Assembly: GCA_019359505.1 (NCBI GenBank)
Contig: JAHHHD010000008.1
Coordinates: 123,643-187,642 of the forward strand
Source: Drouetiella hepatica Uher 2000/2452
GTDB lineage: Bacteria; Cyanobacteriota; Cyanobacteriia; Elainellales; Elainellaceae
Reading direction: 5' to 3'
Length of the DNA: 64,000 nt
A program made the position numbers and the translations under genes. The notes beneath the pieces are model-generated. The model was given only the letters and a program-made list of their open reading frames with translations, had not been told where the DNA came from and searched no databases. Shown one piece after another: positions 25,204-34,979 of this stretch; position 1 is the stretch's first letter, and each line of letters starts with the position of its first letter.

Positions 25204-27030
25204 TTAGTCGCTGTTCACGTTCTCCGGCTGTGCTACGCCTTTAGGCTGAGTGCCATTAAAATATGCCTCTAAGACCTGTCGCACCATAGGAGCTGCGACT
25301 GCGCCACCGCCTCCCCCCGAATTTTCGCCAAACGCCACAACCACAATTTCAGGTTTCTCGGAAGGGCCATAAGCTCCAAACCAGACGTGAGACTCACGCG
25401 GCGGATCTTCTGCCGTGCCGCTCTTGCCAGAGATAGAAGGCAAGTTGGAAACATTGACTGCCTGACCTGTGCCACCCGCAACGACGTCCCGCAGACCTTC
25501 TTGCAAAATAGACATTGTTACAGGCTGTAGATTCAGCGATTCCCGCCAGTTGCGCGCATCTTGGTTATCCAGCAGCAGATGAGGCTTGACGCGATAGCCA
25601 CCGTTTGCTGGCACTGAAAACATCACGGCAACCTGCAAAGGCGACGTTTGGAGATAGCCCTGCCCAATAGACATATTGACTGTATCTCCCGCGTACCAAG
25701 GTTCCTTTAACTCTTTCTGTTTCCAACTCTCGTCGGGCACCAGTCCAGAGGTTTCTTCACCCGCCAATTCAATACCCGTCTTTTGACCAAATCCATATTT
25801 GCGCGTCCACTGGATCAGAGGCTGTTCACCCATGCCTAGCGCAATTTGATAAAAGAAAGTGTCGCTACTCCAGGCCATGGCGCCTGGAAAGTCTAAGGGG
25901 CCAAATCCCTCTCGATTCCAGTCCCAAAATTGAATGCCCCCAACCTCCAGGTAGGGAAAAGTGCTGAGCACCGTGTCTGGAGAAAACCTGCCTGATTCTA
26001 TCCCTGCCGTAGTCGTGACGATTTTGAAGGTGCTAGCAGGAGGATAGCCCTGGAGAGCGCGATTGACGAAGGGAAACTCCTGGCTTTGCAGCCGCTGCCA
26101 TTGGGCATCGGTGATGTAAGTCGAGAATAGGTTGGGATCAAATGCCGGACGGCTCACCATAGCTAACACCGCACCATTGCGAGGATCGATGGCAACGATC
26201 GCCCCTTTCCGGTTACCCAACGCCCGTTCTGCTGCCCGCTGCACATCCAAATCTAAGGTGAGCTGCACGTCATTCCCAGCACGGGCTGTCTTTTCACCCA
26301 GCACCCGAATTACCCGCTGAGAGCGATCGATCTCGACCTGCTGTCCGCCCCACTCGCCTCGTAACTGACTTTCAAAGGCAGATTCCACTCCCATCTGACC
26401 AATTACATCTCCCAGCCGATAGCCCTGCTTTTGTCGAGCCTTCAGCTCTTCGTCATTCATTTCGCCCGTGTAGCCCAAGACATGCGCTGCCAAGTCGCCA
26501 TAGGGATAGTTGCGCACAGCCTCGGCTTCGACCTGAACGCCCTTTAGCTCCTGGCTAAATTCTGCTAGCGCGGTTACCTGTGCCGGACTCAGCCCTCTGG
26601 CGATGCGGAGCAGCTCAGGCGAACTATAGCCTGCCTGATCCAGACGATCTTCTACGTCTTTGAGGGGAATATTCAGCACATCGGCAAGGCGAGGCAAAAT
26701 TGTTGTCCACTCTTTTTCGGAGTTGGCGATCGGCCAGAGAAACACGGCGTAGGAAATCCGGCTACCCGCCAAAATTTTGCCCTTGCGATCGAGAATTTTG
26801 CCCCGCTCTGGCTGACGTGGGATGAGCCGAATGCGATTATTTTCTGCCAACTGCCGATTGCGATCGCCCTGCACAAGCTGAAGATAGGCTAAACGGCTGC
26901 CGATCCCCCCCAACAGCGCTACCGTAATCACCAGCATGACAATGAGAGACTGATATTGTCGCCCGACGGTACGGTTAGACTGTTGCGAGCGCGGAGAATG
27001 GGAGAGGGGAGAATTTTGGGTGAGAGCCAT
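25204..27030 (-). CDS. mrdA: penicillin-binding protein 2 (peptidoglycan transpeptidase)
   Basis: 608 residues. One N-terminal membrane anchor (LIVMLVITVALLGGIGSRL, about 29-47), the PBP dimerisation/pedestal domain (Y-A-V-F... R-x-Y-P-Y-G-D-L-A-A-H-V-L-G-Y near 174-187), then the transpeptidase: S333-T-F-K336, S388-S-D, K536-S-G-T. PBP2 cross-links side-wall peptidoglycan during elongation, with RodA and MreB. Neither is adjacent. ATG at 27028-27030; it is divergent from the potA operon, with about 270 bp between starts. Confidence 0.94.
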   Translation of the reverse strand: MALTQNSPLSHSPRSQQSNRTVGRQYQSLIVMLVITVALLGGIGSRLAYLQLVQGDRNRQLAENNRIRLIPRQPERGKILDRKGKILAGSRISYAVFLWPIANSEKEWTTILPRLADVLNIPLKDVEDRLDQAGYSSPELLRIARGLSPAQVTALAEFSQELKGVQVEAEAVRNYPYGDLAAHVLGYTGEMNDEELKARQKQGYRLGDVIGQMGVESAFESQLRGEWGGQQVEIDRSQRVIRVLGEKTARAGNDVQLTLDLDVQRAAERALGNRKGAIVAIDPRNGAVLAMVSRPAFDPNLFSTYITDAQWQRLQSQEFPFVNRALQGYPPASTFKIVTTTAGIESGRFSPDTVLSTFPYLEVGGIQFWDWNREGFGPLDFPGAMAWSSDTFFYQIALGMGEQPLIQWTRKYGFGQKTGIELAGEETSGLVPDESWKQKELKEPWYAGDTVNMSIGQGYLQTSPLQVAVMFSVPANGGYRVKPHLLLDNQDARNWRESLNLQPVTMSILQEGLRDVVAGGTGQAVNVSNLPSISGKSGTAEDPPRESHVWFGAYGPSEKPEIVVVAFGENSGGGGGAVAAPMVRQVLEAYFNGTQPKGVAQPENVNSD

Positions 27031-27304
27031 AGCAAAGCCCAGTTGACGATCGCGAGATTCTTCATCAGTTTACTCTTCTCAAACCTATTTAGCCTTCTTG
27101 CCCATAGTTTGGGGATGAAAAAGAGCGTAAAAAGGGGCGATCGCCTCAAACTAAATCAGCTAAATGTGCGTTTAGACCCGAATATTTGGGATATTTAAGG
27201 TTGGAGTAATTTAAGATTGACCACAACTAACCTGTTTTCATTGCCCTCTCTGTAATGGTTATCTCTTAGGCTTGCTTGTAGAAACGTAGGGAAATTTGCC
27301 AACT

Positions 27305-28465
27305 ATGTCACAGACCGCCACACGAGATCAGAGCGTCTCTAAAACAGATACCCGGCTGGATGTAGAACTCCGCAAGGTTTTTAAAGTCTATAACGGTGAA
27401 ACTGCCGTTCGGGGGATTGACCTGGACATTCACCAGGGGGAGTTTTTCAGTATCTTGGGGCCGTCAGGCTGCGGCAAAACTACGACGCTACGGATGATTG
27501 CTGGATTTGAAGATCCATCGGGTGGCGAAGTCATGATTCGCGGTAAGTCAATGGTGGGGGTACCGCCCTACAAACGCCCGGTCAACACGGTATTTCAGAG
27601 CTATGCGCTGTTTGGGCATTTGACGGTCTGGGACAATGTAGCGTTCAGTCTGCGGCTGAAAAGCTGCGGCAATGCAGAACTCCGAGAACGGGTTGGCGAT
27701 GCGCTGCGGCTGGTGAAGATGAGCGATTTTGCCCGTCGGTTTCCGGCACAGCTTTCGGGCGGACAGCAGCAGCGGGTGGCGCTAGCGAGAGCTTTGGTGA
27801 ATCACCCGACAGTGCTGCTCCTAGATGAGCCGCTGGGGGCGCTAGATTTGAAGCTCCGCAAAGAAATGCAGACCGAGCTATCTCACCTGCATCGCGAGTT
27901 AGGGCTGACTTTTGTGATGGTGACGCATGATCAAGAGGAGGCTTTGAGCTTGTCCGATCGCATCGCCGTTATGAACAATGGCAAGATTGAGCAAATTGGT
28001 ACGCCTAGCGAAATCTATGAGCATCCTCAGACCGCATTCGTAGCCGATTTTATTGGCGACACCAACTTACTGAAAGGGCGGATCGAATCCATCCACGCCG
28101 AAACCCTACAGATTGTCACAGACAGCGGCTTGCGTATTCTAGCAAAGCCAAAGACCCACTGGAATGGCTCGAATGCTTCAGAGGCTGAGTCCCCAAATTC
28201 TGATGCTTCAGAAGCATTTATTAGCATTCGCCCCGAAAAGGTTCACTGTGGGCTTAGCGCTCCGGCTGACTCGATAAACTGCTATGAGGGCAAGCTCAAG
28301 CATGTAATGTATCTGGGTACTCATATCAGCTATCAGGTTGATTTAGAGACGGGCGATCGCATCACGGTGCTGCAACCCAACCGCTCTAGTTTGATGGATT
28401 TGGGCACCTCAGTCTATGTCTACTGGGCTGCCGAAGATTGTCTGGCTCTCGCCCCACAGGAGTAA
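27305..28465 (+). CDS. potA: polyamine ABC transporter ATP-binding protein
   Basis: About 386 residues from the ATG at 27305. Walker A G-P-S-G-C-G-K-T-T, Q-loop at VFQSYALFGHLTVWDNVAF, signature L-S-G-G-Q-Q-Q-R, Walker B V-L-L-L-D-E-P, and a C-terminal TOBE-like regulatory domain (ISIRPEKVHCGL ... LKHVMYLGTHISYQV). This is the CysA/PotA/MalK subtype. The four-gene order ATPase, binding protein, two permeases, and the best resemblance of all four, point to spermidine/putrescine uptake. First gene of the operon; 3 bp before potD. Confidence 0.93.
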   Translation: MSQTATRDQSVSKTDTRLDVELRKVFKVYNGETAVRGIDLDIHQGEFFSILGPSGCGKTTTLRMIAGFEDPSGGEVMIRGKSMVGVPPYKRPVNTVFQSYALFGHLTVWDNVAFSLRLKSCGNAELRERVGDALRLVKMSDFARRFPAQLSGGQQQRVALARALVNHPTVLLLDEPLGALDLKLRKEMQTELSHLHRELGLTFVMVTHDQEEALSLSDRIAVMNNGKIEQIGTPSEIYEHPQTAFVADFIGDTNLLKGRIESIHAETLQIVTDSGLRILAKPKTHWNGSNASEAESPNSDASEAFISIRPEKVHCGLSAPADSINCYEGKLKHVMYLGTHISYQVDLETGDRITVLQPNRSSLMDLGTSVYVYWAAEDCLALAPQE

Positions 28466-28468
28466 CAT

Positions 28469-29647
28469 ATGTCGAGCAATCAGCAAAACAGATTTGACCG
28501 GAAATCTGCTCATCTACCACTACCCCGATTTTCTCCCACAAGACGGCGATTTTTGAAAACTTCGGCGGCGATCGCTTCAGGGTTAGCTCTTTCCAACTGT
28601 GCGCGAAACCTGTCTAACGCCAATACTGGCTCTAGCCCTACTGGTAGCCCAACGGATAGTGCGACCAGCGCGTCTGGGAAACTCTACATCTACACTTGGG
28701 CAAACTACACCGACGATGAATTAATTAAGGGTTTTCAGGAAAAAACGGGGATTCAGGTAGTCGCTGACCCGTTTGCCTCTAACGAAATTATGATGGCAAA
28801 GATGCAGGCGGGCGGGGGTAGCGCCTACAGCATCATTTATCCATCAGACTACACGGTGATTGAGATGAGAGAATCTGGGATGCTAACTCCGCTCGATCAT
28901 TCCCGTCTTCAGGGTTTGGATACACTGAAACCCAAATGGCAAAATCCTGTCTACGATCGCGGCAACGCCCACAGCATTCCGGCCGTTTGGGGTACAACTG
29001 GGCTGATCTATGACCCGCAAAAGGTCGGCAAAGAAATCGATGGCTGGAGCTATATTTGGGACAACCGCAAATCGTTGACGCGGCAAGTCACGCTGATTGA
29101 AGATGTTCGGGAGGTCATGGGCGCAACGCTGCGCACTCTCGGCTACTCCTACAACACCACCAATCCAGACCAAATTAAGAAAGCCTATAGCAAGCTGGTG
29201 CAGATTAAGCCGACGATCGCCTCTTTTTTGACTACTGGATGGGAAGATCAGCTGGCAAGCGGCGACATTACCATATCTATGGTGTATTCGCAGGATGCGA
29301 TCGCTCTGATCAAAGAAAAGCCCAACCTGAAATACATTGTCCCTAAAACGGGTAGCTCAGTCTGGACAGACACGATGGTTATCCCCAAATCGGCTCCTAA
29401 CCCGGATGCCGCCTATGCCTGGATGAACTATCTGCTGCAACCGGATGTTGCTGCCGGATTGGTTGAGCGTTTGGGAACCGCCACTGCCAACCAAGCGGCT
29501 TTTGACTTGCTATCCCCAGAAACTCAGAAAGACGATCGCCTTTTTCCCACAGAAGCCATGCTCTCGAAGTGTGAAGGCGTGGCTCCGGTTCCGGCAAGAA
29601 TTACAGAGGTCTACGACCAGTATTGGACGCGCTTAACTAGCAGTTAA
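28469..29647 (+). CDS. potD: polyamine ABC transporter substrate-binding lipoprotein
   Basis: 392 residues. The N-terminus carries a twin-arginine motif T-R-R-R-F-L-K (24-30) followed by a hydrophobic stretch and a lipobox L-S-N-C with C44 as the lipidated residue, so it is probably exported by Tat and anchored as a lipoprotein. The mature part begins with LYIYTWANYTDDELIKGFQEKTG, the typical PotD/PotF opening, and carries LTPLDHSRLQGLDTLKPKW and VWGTTGLIYD. Ligand specificity (spermidine versus putrescine) cannot be read here. tatC is in the same window. Confidence 0.93.
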   Translation: MSSNQQNRFDRKSAHLPLPRFSPTRRRFLKTSAAIASGLALSNCARNLSNANTGSSPTGSPTDSATSASGKLYIYTWANYTDDELIKGFQEKTGIQVVADPFASNEIMMAKMQAGGGSAYSIIYPSDYTVIEMRESGMLTPLDHSRLQGLDTLKPKWQNPVYDRGNAHSIPAVWGTTGLIYDPQKVGKEIDGWSYIWDNRKSLTRQVTLIEDVREVMGATLRTLGYSYNTTNPDQIKKAYSKLVQIKPTIASFLTTGWEDQLASGDITISMVYSQDAIALIKEKPNLKYIVPKTGSSVWTDTMVIPKSAPNPDAAYAWMNYLLQPDVAAGLVERLGTATANQAAFDLLSPETQKDDRLFPTEAMLSKCEGVAPVPARITEVYDQYWTRLTSS

Positions 29648-29732
29648 TCGCCTCCGTATCTCAACTACCTTTACCTCTCAATCACCTCCATATCTCAGCC
29701 ACCCAGAAATTCTCTGCATCAAAGATTTGCCC

Positions 29733-30650
29733 ATGTCCACCTCAACGCCATCTTCCCCAACCCTTGCCGAACCGTTGCCCACCGCACCGCGAGGATGGCA
29801 TAAGCTGACCCGGCTGATTGAACCGATCGTCCTGCTGGTTCCCTCTGGCGTGTGGTTGCTGCTGCTGCTTGTAGCGCCAACGCTGCTGATTCTAGAACTC
29901 AGCTTCATTCCAGGCTTTCGGTTAGGGCAGCCCACTGGTGGCTATGGCATTGGCAACTACCTAGAGATCTTTCGACCTATCTATTTCCAGGTGATCTGGC
30001 GCTCTGTGCTGTTTGCGGTAGGCTGTACCGTCACCTGTATGCTGCTGGGGTTTCCTGTGGCCTACTGGATTGCAGTTATGGCACCCCCACGCTGGCGCAA
30101 TCTGCTTCTAGTGGCTTTTGTATTGCCCCTATGGACTTCTTCTCTACTGCGCGCCTACGCCTGGATCACAATTCTCAGACCCAGCGGCAGCTTAAATAGC
30201 CTGCTGAGTGCCCTGCATTTGCCCAATCAGGAGTGGCTCAATCAAACTCCAGCAGTCTACATCGGCATGGCCTATAGCTTTTTACCCTACATGGTTCTGA
30301 TTCTTTACGCTTCGCTAGAAAAGCTGGATAAGCGTCTGCTAGAAGCCGCATCGGATTTAGGGGCGACCCCGCAGCAAACCTTTTGGAAAGTCACGGTGCC
30401 CCAAACTCTGCCTGGAATTGCGGCAGGGGGCTTGCTGGTGTTCATTACCAGTCTGGGGGAGTTTGTGGTGCCTGAACTGCTGGGCGGAGCCTCTAGCATG
30501 ACGGTTTCTCGGCTGATTTATAACCAATTTCTCGGTGCCACCCGGAACTGGGGTCTGGGTTCTAGCTTCAGTATCTTAATGATTACTGGCGTCAGTATTG
30601 CCATTGCGCTGCTGCTGAAATATGGCGATCGCGATAGCGCCCTAACTTGA
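29733..30650 (+). CDS. potB: polyamine ABC transporter permease
   Basis: About 305 residues with six membrane helices. The EAA loop EAASDLGATPQQTFWKVTVPQTLPG is intact and contacts PotA. The start codon is ATG at 29733; a TTG two codons upstream is less likely. First of two permeases in the operon, 85 bp after potD. Confidence 0.93.
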   Translation: MSTSTPSSPTLAEPLPTAPRGWHKLTRLIEPIVLLVPSGVWLLLLLVAPTLLILELSFIPGFRLGQPTGGYGIGNYLEIFRPIYFQVIWRSVLFAVGCTVTCMLLGFPVAYWIAVMAPPRWRNLLLVAFVLPLWTSSLLRAYAWITILRPSGSLNSLLSALHLPNQEWLNQTPAVYIGMAYSFLPYMVLILYASLEKLDKRLLEAASDLGATPQQTFWKVTVPQTLPGIAAGGLLVFITSLGEFVVPELLGGASSMTVSRLIYNQFLGATRNWGLGSSFSILMITGVSIAIALLLKYGDRDSALT

Positions 30651-30684
30651 TTAACAAGCCTATGACTAACGAGCTAAATTGACC

Positions 30685-31569
30685 ATGAATTCCACGATTC
30701 CTAAGCCCCGCTTGAAGATTTCCTGGCAGTCAATGTTTACCCTGCTGATGTTTGGGTTTATGTATCTGCCTATTTTGATTATGGCGATTTACAGCCTCAA
30801 TTCTTCTCGTTTCAGCACTGCGTGGGAGGGCTTTAGCTTCCGGTGGTATCAGAGGTTGTTCAGCGATGTTCGCATTTTTGAAGCCCTGAAAGACAGCCTG
30901 ACAGTAGCCTTCTCTGCCGTAGGGATATCCGCCGTTTTAGGAACCATGATGGCGGTAGGGCTGGCAAAATTTCGGTTCCCAGGCAAAGGACTCTATAAGG
31001 GCGTCAGCTATTTGCCGCTCATTATTCCAGATATTGCGATCGCTGTTGCTACTCTGGTTTTCTTCAGTTCGCTCTTTGGGGTTTTAACTCCCATCGTTCA
31101 ATCCCTCAACGCATTCTTGGCAAAAATGGGTCTGTTGAGCTTGCCGCTGCCCTCCCTCAGCCTTGGCACAGTCATCCTGGCTCACGTTGTTTTCTGTTTA
31201 GCCTATATTGCGGTCATTGTTTCTACCCGCCTCACCAGTCTCGATCCGCATTTAGAGGAGGCGGCGTTGGATTTGGGAGCAACGCCTTTGCAGGCTTTCA
31301 TCAAAGTTCTTCTACCAGAGCTGATCCCGGCAATTCTCTCAGGGTGCCTGCTGGCTTTCATCCTGAGCATGGACGATCTGCTAATTTCTGGGTTTACGGC
31401 GGGTAACGGAGTCAACACCCTACCCATGCTGATTTATAGCCGCGTCAAAACTGGCATCTCGCCCGACATTAATGCCCTCAGCGTTGTGCTTATTCTGGCT
31501 TCTGCACTTCTGGCTTTGACTTCTGAGTACATTCGCTACAAAGGAGAACAGCGACGCTTGAATCGTTAG
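30685..31569 (+). CDS. potC: polyamine ABC transporter permease
   Basis: About 294 residues, six membrane helices, EAA loop EAALDLGATPLQAFIKVLLPELIPA. The N-terminal phrase FMYLPILIMAIYSLNSSRFSTAWEGFSFRWYQRL is PotC-like. ATG at 30685, 34 bp after potB. Last gene of the operon; no clear terminator before the convergent coiled-coil gene. Confidence 0.93.
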   Translation: MNSTIPKPRLKISWQSMFTLLMFGFMYLPILIMAIYSLNSSRFSTAWEGFSFRWYQRLFSDVRIFEALKDSLTVAFSAVGISAVLGTMMAVGLAKFRFPGKGLYKGVSYLPLIIPDIAIAVATLVFFSSLFGVLTPIVQSLNAFLAKMGLLSLPLPSLSLGTVILAHVVFCLAYIAVIVSTRLTSLDPHLEEAALDLGATPLQAFIKVLLPELIPAILSGCLLAFILSMDDLLISGFTAGNGVNTLPMLIYSRVKTGISPDINALSVVLILASALLALTSEYIRYKGEQRRLNR

Positions 31570-31602
31570 CGTCTTTAAGCTTTCGGCTCAGCGCTTAAGC
31601 CT

Positions 31603-32550
31603 TTAGCTCAGCCGACTACCCAGACGATCGTCGTATATCCGCTCATTGCGGTTGTCCACCATCAGCACCCGAATTTGTTTGACAGGCGATTCTTCAATCA
31701 CGTAACAGATGCGATAGTCACCCGTGCGGATGCGGTAAATTTTGCCGTGCCGAGAAATAAACTTTCTTAGATAATCACAATCGCGCGGTCTTGGCTCCGT
31801 CTGCAATGCAAAAATCTTGCCCATTACCTTTTTGTATTCGCGATCGGGCAAATCTTCCAGATCTCCCAGATATTCAATCTTTAATCCATAGCTACCGCTT
31901 GTTTTCTCAAGCTCACTGTCAGGCTGCGCGTGGTCTACTTTGATAGCCCCTAGCTTACGGTTGGCTTGACTTAGACTCTCCTTTAAGGCAATGTTTTCAG
32001 CGCCCAAAGCCTGAACCTGATTGGAGTATTTTTCTACCAAACTTTCAGATACTTGGCGCTTGTTTTGCTCTTCATCGATCGCATCCTGCATTAGACCAAT
32101 GTATTCATCTCGATTGGCAAGCTCTTGCTGCAATCCCTGCTTTTTAGCCAGTTCTCGCTCTAGTTTGCTAATTTTTGCTTGATAGTCTTTATGGGCAACC
32201 TGATGGGTTTGAAGCTGCCCCACTAGCTCATAAAGTCTTGCCTCAGCTTCGGTCTTACTGTCAATCTCAACCTTCAACTGCTCCGAGAAGACCTGCGATC
32301 GAACCTTGACCTCCTTTAGCTCATTCTGAAGCAGAGCGGCTTCAGTTCGCATTTGCCCCTGAAGCTGGCTTTCAAGCTGCGTCTTCTGAATCAATTGATG
32401 GGCTGTTTCGGTTTGCTCCCAGGCACACCAACCTAGAAACCCTGCAAATAACCCTAGAAAAACCGTGTAATTGAACCAGTTGAGAATGACAGTAATCAAA
32501 AGCGTTCCCGAAGCAACGATTAACCCTTTGACTAGTTGATTTTTCAACAT
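31603..32550 (-). CDS. membrane-anchored coiled-coil protein with C-terminal RelE/ParE-like domain
   Basis: About 315 residues from the ATG at 32548-32550 (TTG four codons upstream is possible). Layout: a hydrophobic N-terminal hairpin or single anchor (about 8-44), a long charged coiled coil (about 46-200, rich in E/K/Q heptads), a short linker, and a C-terminal domain (about 223-311) with the RelE/ParE signature: YKKVMGKIFALQ, DYLRKFISRHGKIYRIRTGDYRICYVIEE, IRVLMVDNRNERIYD. The R-I-R-T-G-D-Y-R-I-x-Y core is typical of RelE-type mRNA interferases. No antitoxin-sized ORF overlaps or adjoins it. Whether the domain is active is unknown; a stand-alone membrane-tethered RelE domain is unusual. 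Confidence 0.82.
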   Translation of the reverse strand: MLKNQLVKGLIVASGTLLITVILNWFNYTVFLGLFAGFLGWCAWEQTETAHQLIQKTQLESQLQGQMRTEAALLQNELKEVKVRSQVFSEQLKVEIDSKTEAEARLYELVGQLQTHQVAHKDYQAKISKLERELAKKQGLQQELANRDEYIGLMQDAIDEEQNKRQVSESLVEKYSNQVQALGAENIALKESLSQANRKLGAIKVDHAQPDSELEKTSGSYGLKIEYLGDLEDLPDREYKKVMGKIFALQTEPRPRDCDYLRKFISRHGKIYRIRTGDYRICYVIEESPVKQIRVLMVDNRNERIYDDRLGSRLS

Positions 32551-32906
32551 GTGTTCTGTCAACCCTAGGTAAACTACACAGATCGGCGGACGCCATAGGT
32601 ATCAGTAAATGGTGAGAATTAGAGCTTCATACTAATTGAGAAACCTGGGCGAATTGGTGCTTTTTGTAACGAATCCTGGTGGAGTCCTTCTGGACAGTCT
32701 AACTTTTCGCTCCACGAAATGCCCACTCAGCAATGCTATGGAAAGCCTAAGTTATTAGCCTGATTCTGATTCAACAGCCTGATTTTCACCATTTCGGTTG
32801 AAATAACTCGACACCGTGTGCTTCTCCCAATTTTCGGGCACTCTAGACTCAAGCTCACCGCCAACAGACGGTCGCAAGTAATGCGCACACAGCGCTCAGA
32901 GGTTTC
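32551..32906. other. divergent gap with no gene seen
   Basis: No ORF longer than about 70 codons and no recognisable RNA. It separates the coiled-coil/RelE gene from the glycosyltransferase cluster. Confidence 0.4.
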
Positions 32907-33866
32907 ATGGGCAAAGCAACAATCGGCATGATCACCTCGTATCAGGGTCTGACGCAAAGCGATTGGCTATGGCAGCAGACTCCCCATGCCTTTGGCATTT
33001 GGGAAAATATTCAAATGCTTAAAAATGCTCCACAGCCAGATTATTTACTGCTGTATCAGTATGATTTTCATCAACAGATAGCGCCGAAAAGCTCCTGGCG
33101 ATCGCGTTTTCAAAGATCGCAATCAACTAAATATTCCCTGACACAAGCTGAACTTCGGGGCGTTCCCAAAGAGAACATTATTTATTTGATGCGAGAGCCG
33201 CCGCTGACAGAAGTTCAACACCAAAATGATCTAAATTACGCAATAGCAAAGGACTACTGCGGCTATATTGCAGGTCCTGATGATTCAGCACCCACACCTG
33301 CTTATATGCCTGCTATCTGGTACCACGCCAACTCATTTCGTGAACTCAACCAGATGCCTATTCCAGAAAAAGTTAGCTCCTGTAGCTGGATTACTTCAGG
33401 CATTAGCCGCACGGCAAATCATCGTCAGCGTCTCACGTTTTTGCAACAGCTTCAGCAAACTCATCTCAGCCTCGATATTTATGGTCGTAACCTCCCTCAA
33501 AATATTCAAAGCCAGGGAGAAATAAAAAATAAATGGCATAGTATGGCTCCTTACTACTACAATTTGGCGATCGAAAACTATGCCGATAATGCCTGGTACG
33601 TCAGCGAAAAATTGTGGGATTCTCTATTAGCCTGGTGTTTACCCATCTATTACGGTGGCTCCGCAGCAGACCAACTTTTGCCGCCTGAGAGTTTCCTTCG
33701 ATTGCCTAGCCTAGACGAGAAGGGCATTGCCTATATTCAAGAAGTTATCGCTACGCCAGAAGCTTGGCATGAGAGAAAGGAGGCGATCGCTGAAGCTCGT
33801 CAAATTATTTTGCATAAGCTCAATCTTTTAAACTGGCTTGCCGAATTCGTTGAGTCTTTTTCCTAA
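32907..33866 (+). CDS. glycosyltransferase family 10-like (fucosyltransferase fold)
   Basis: 319 residues. The C-terminal donor-binding part shows the GT10 signature YYYNLAIENYADNAWYVSEKLWDSLLAWCLPIYYGG (N/x-x-E-N...Y-x-x-E-K-[L/I]-[W/F]-D-x-[L]...P-[I/V]-x-Y-G). GT10 enzymes transfer fucose (or related sugars) from a GDP donor. No signal peptide or membrane helix; probably peripheral on the cytoplasmic face. First of three glycosyltransferase-like genes on the plus strand. Confidence 0.82.
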   Translation: MGKATIGMITSYQGLTQSDWLWQQTPHAFGIWENIQMLKNAPQPDYLLLYQYDFHQQIAPKSSWRSRFQRSQSTKYSLTQAELRGVPKENIIYLMREPPLTEVQHQNDLNYAIAKDYCGYIAGPDDSAPTPAYMPAIWYHANSFRELNQMPIPEKVSSCSWITSGISRTANHRQRLTFLQQLQQTHLSLDIYGRNLPQNIQSQGEIKNKWHSMAPYYYNLAIENYADNAWYVSEKLWDSLLAWCLPIYYGGSAADQLLPPESFLRLPSLDEKGIAYIQEVIATPEAWHERKEAIAEARQIILHKLNLLNWLAEFVESFS

Positions 33867-33929
33867 TAGCCCGCCCAATAAAAATCATTACAGGAATATC
33901 GGCGCCCTTTTCCTAACTAAAACCAGACT

Positions 33930-34916
33930 ATGAATGGCATCTGTACTCTAGCAAACGATCAGGTTTATCACCAGCTTGTTGCCCTGCTCAATAGTATTGA
34001 GGTCTTCATGAAAGATATACCTGTCTGCGTCTATCCCTATGACGACAATACGAGCAAAATTGCCGCAGAAATTGCCAAGCGCCCTAACGTTCAACTCTAC
34101 TCCAATTTAGCTTCAATTCAACATTGGGATCGCTTTTCTAGAAAGGTTTGGGATACACATCCTACCGCTCGACGGTATTGGAAGAATAACGATCTAAATT
34201 TCTATTATCGAGTCGGAACTCATCGGCGATTTTGTGCATTTGATGCTCCGTTCGATCGCTTCCTTTATCTGGATGCCGACACAATTCTACTCAATTCTGT
34301 AGATTTCATCTTTAATCAGTTAGATCAACAAGATTGGGTGGTTTACGACTTTCAATTCAAAGATTTGAGTCATGTCTATACCCGAACATCTCACTTAGCT
34401 CAAGTTTTTTCAGATGCACAGCTTACTAATATTTTCTGCTCCGGACTTTACGCCTCGCGGCAGGGGATTTTCAGTGCAGAGCAGCAGAATGAGTTGATAT
34501 TACAACTTGAGACAGGAGATGCAGAAATTCTCTATCCCATGGCTCCTGACCAAACAATATTAAATTATATGGTGATGAAGTCTAATTTATCTACCTATAA
34601 CTTTGGCTTAGAACTGCCGCCAGAGCAAAGAACCGGATGCTGTGTCACATCTCCAGGATTCAAAGTTCAGGATAACCTCCTGTACGATCGCGGTAATCAA
34701 CTCACCTATCTACATTACATCGGGTTATCATCCAGCCTCTTCAATCGTGTTTGTCAAGGCGAAAATATTGACTTCCCCTATCGCGATCTCTTCCTCCACT
34801 ATCGCTATTTATCTGAACCTGAAAACCGACCTATGTTCACAGGTCAATCTATGTCTTATGATGCCCCTGCCAGAATGCCAGAACGTATTCTGAAAAAGCT
34901 AAAGCTAACTCGATAA
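33930..34916 (+). CDS. GT8-like glycosyltransferase
   Basis: 328 residues, GT-A fold. The start MNGICTLANDQVYHQLVALLNSI and a DxD metal/nucleotide motif D115-A-D117 (in FLYLDADTILL) fit GT8-type nucleotide-diphospho-sugar transferases. The C-terminal Y-L-H-Y-I-G is the expected late His motif. Donor and acceptor unknown. It is a sister of the next gene by overall layout. Confidence 0.78.
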   Translation: MNGICTLANDQVYHQLVALLNSIEVFMKDIPVCVYPYDDNTSKIAAEIAKRPNVQLYSNLASIQHWDRFSRKVWDTHPTARRYWKNNDLNFYYRVGTHRRFCAFDAPFDRFLYLDADTILLNSVDFIFNQLDQQDWVVYDFQFKDLSHVYTRTSHLAQVFSDAQLTNIFCSGLYASRQGIFSAEQQNELILQLETGDAEILYPMAPDQTILNYMVMKSNLSTYNFGLELPPEQRTGCCVTSPGFKVQDNLLYDRGNQLTYLHYIGLSSSLFNRVCQGENIDFPYRDLFLHYRYLSEPENRPMFTGQSMSYDAPARMPERILKKLKLTR

Positions 34917-34979
34917 TGTTCGCTTACTTCCTTCTATTTACTCACTTCTACTTACTCACTTCTATAAAGATTGCAAGCT

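Noticed and set aside
31603..32906. Ordinary RelBE-type toxin-antitoxin pair
   Set aside because: No antitoxin-sized ORF on the same strand within a few hundred bases; the RelE-like domain is part of a 315-residue membrane protein.
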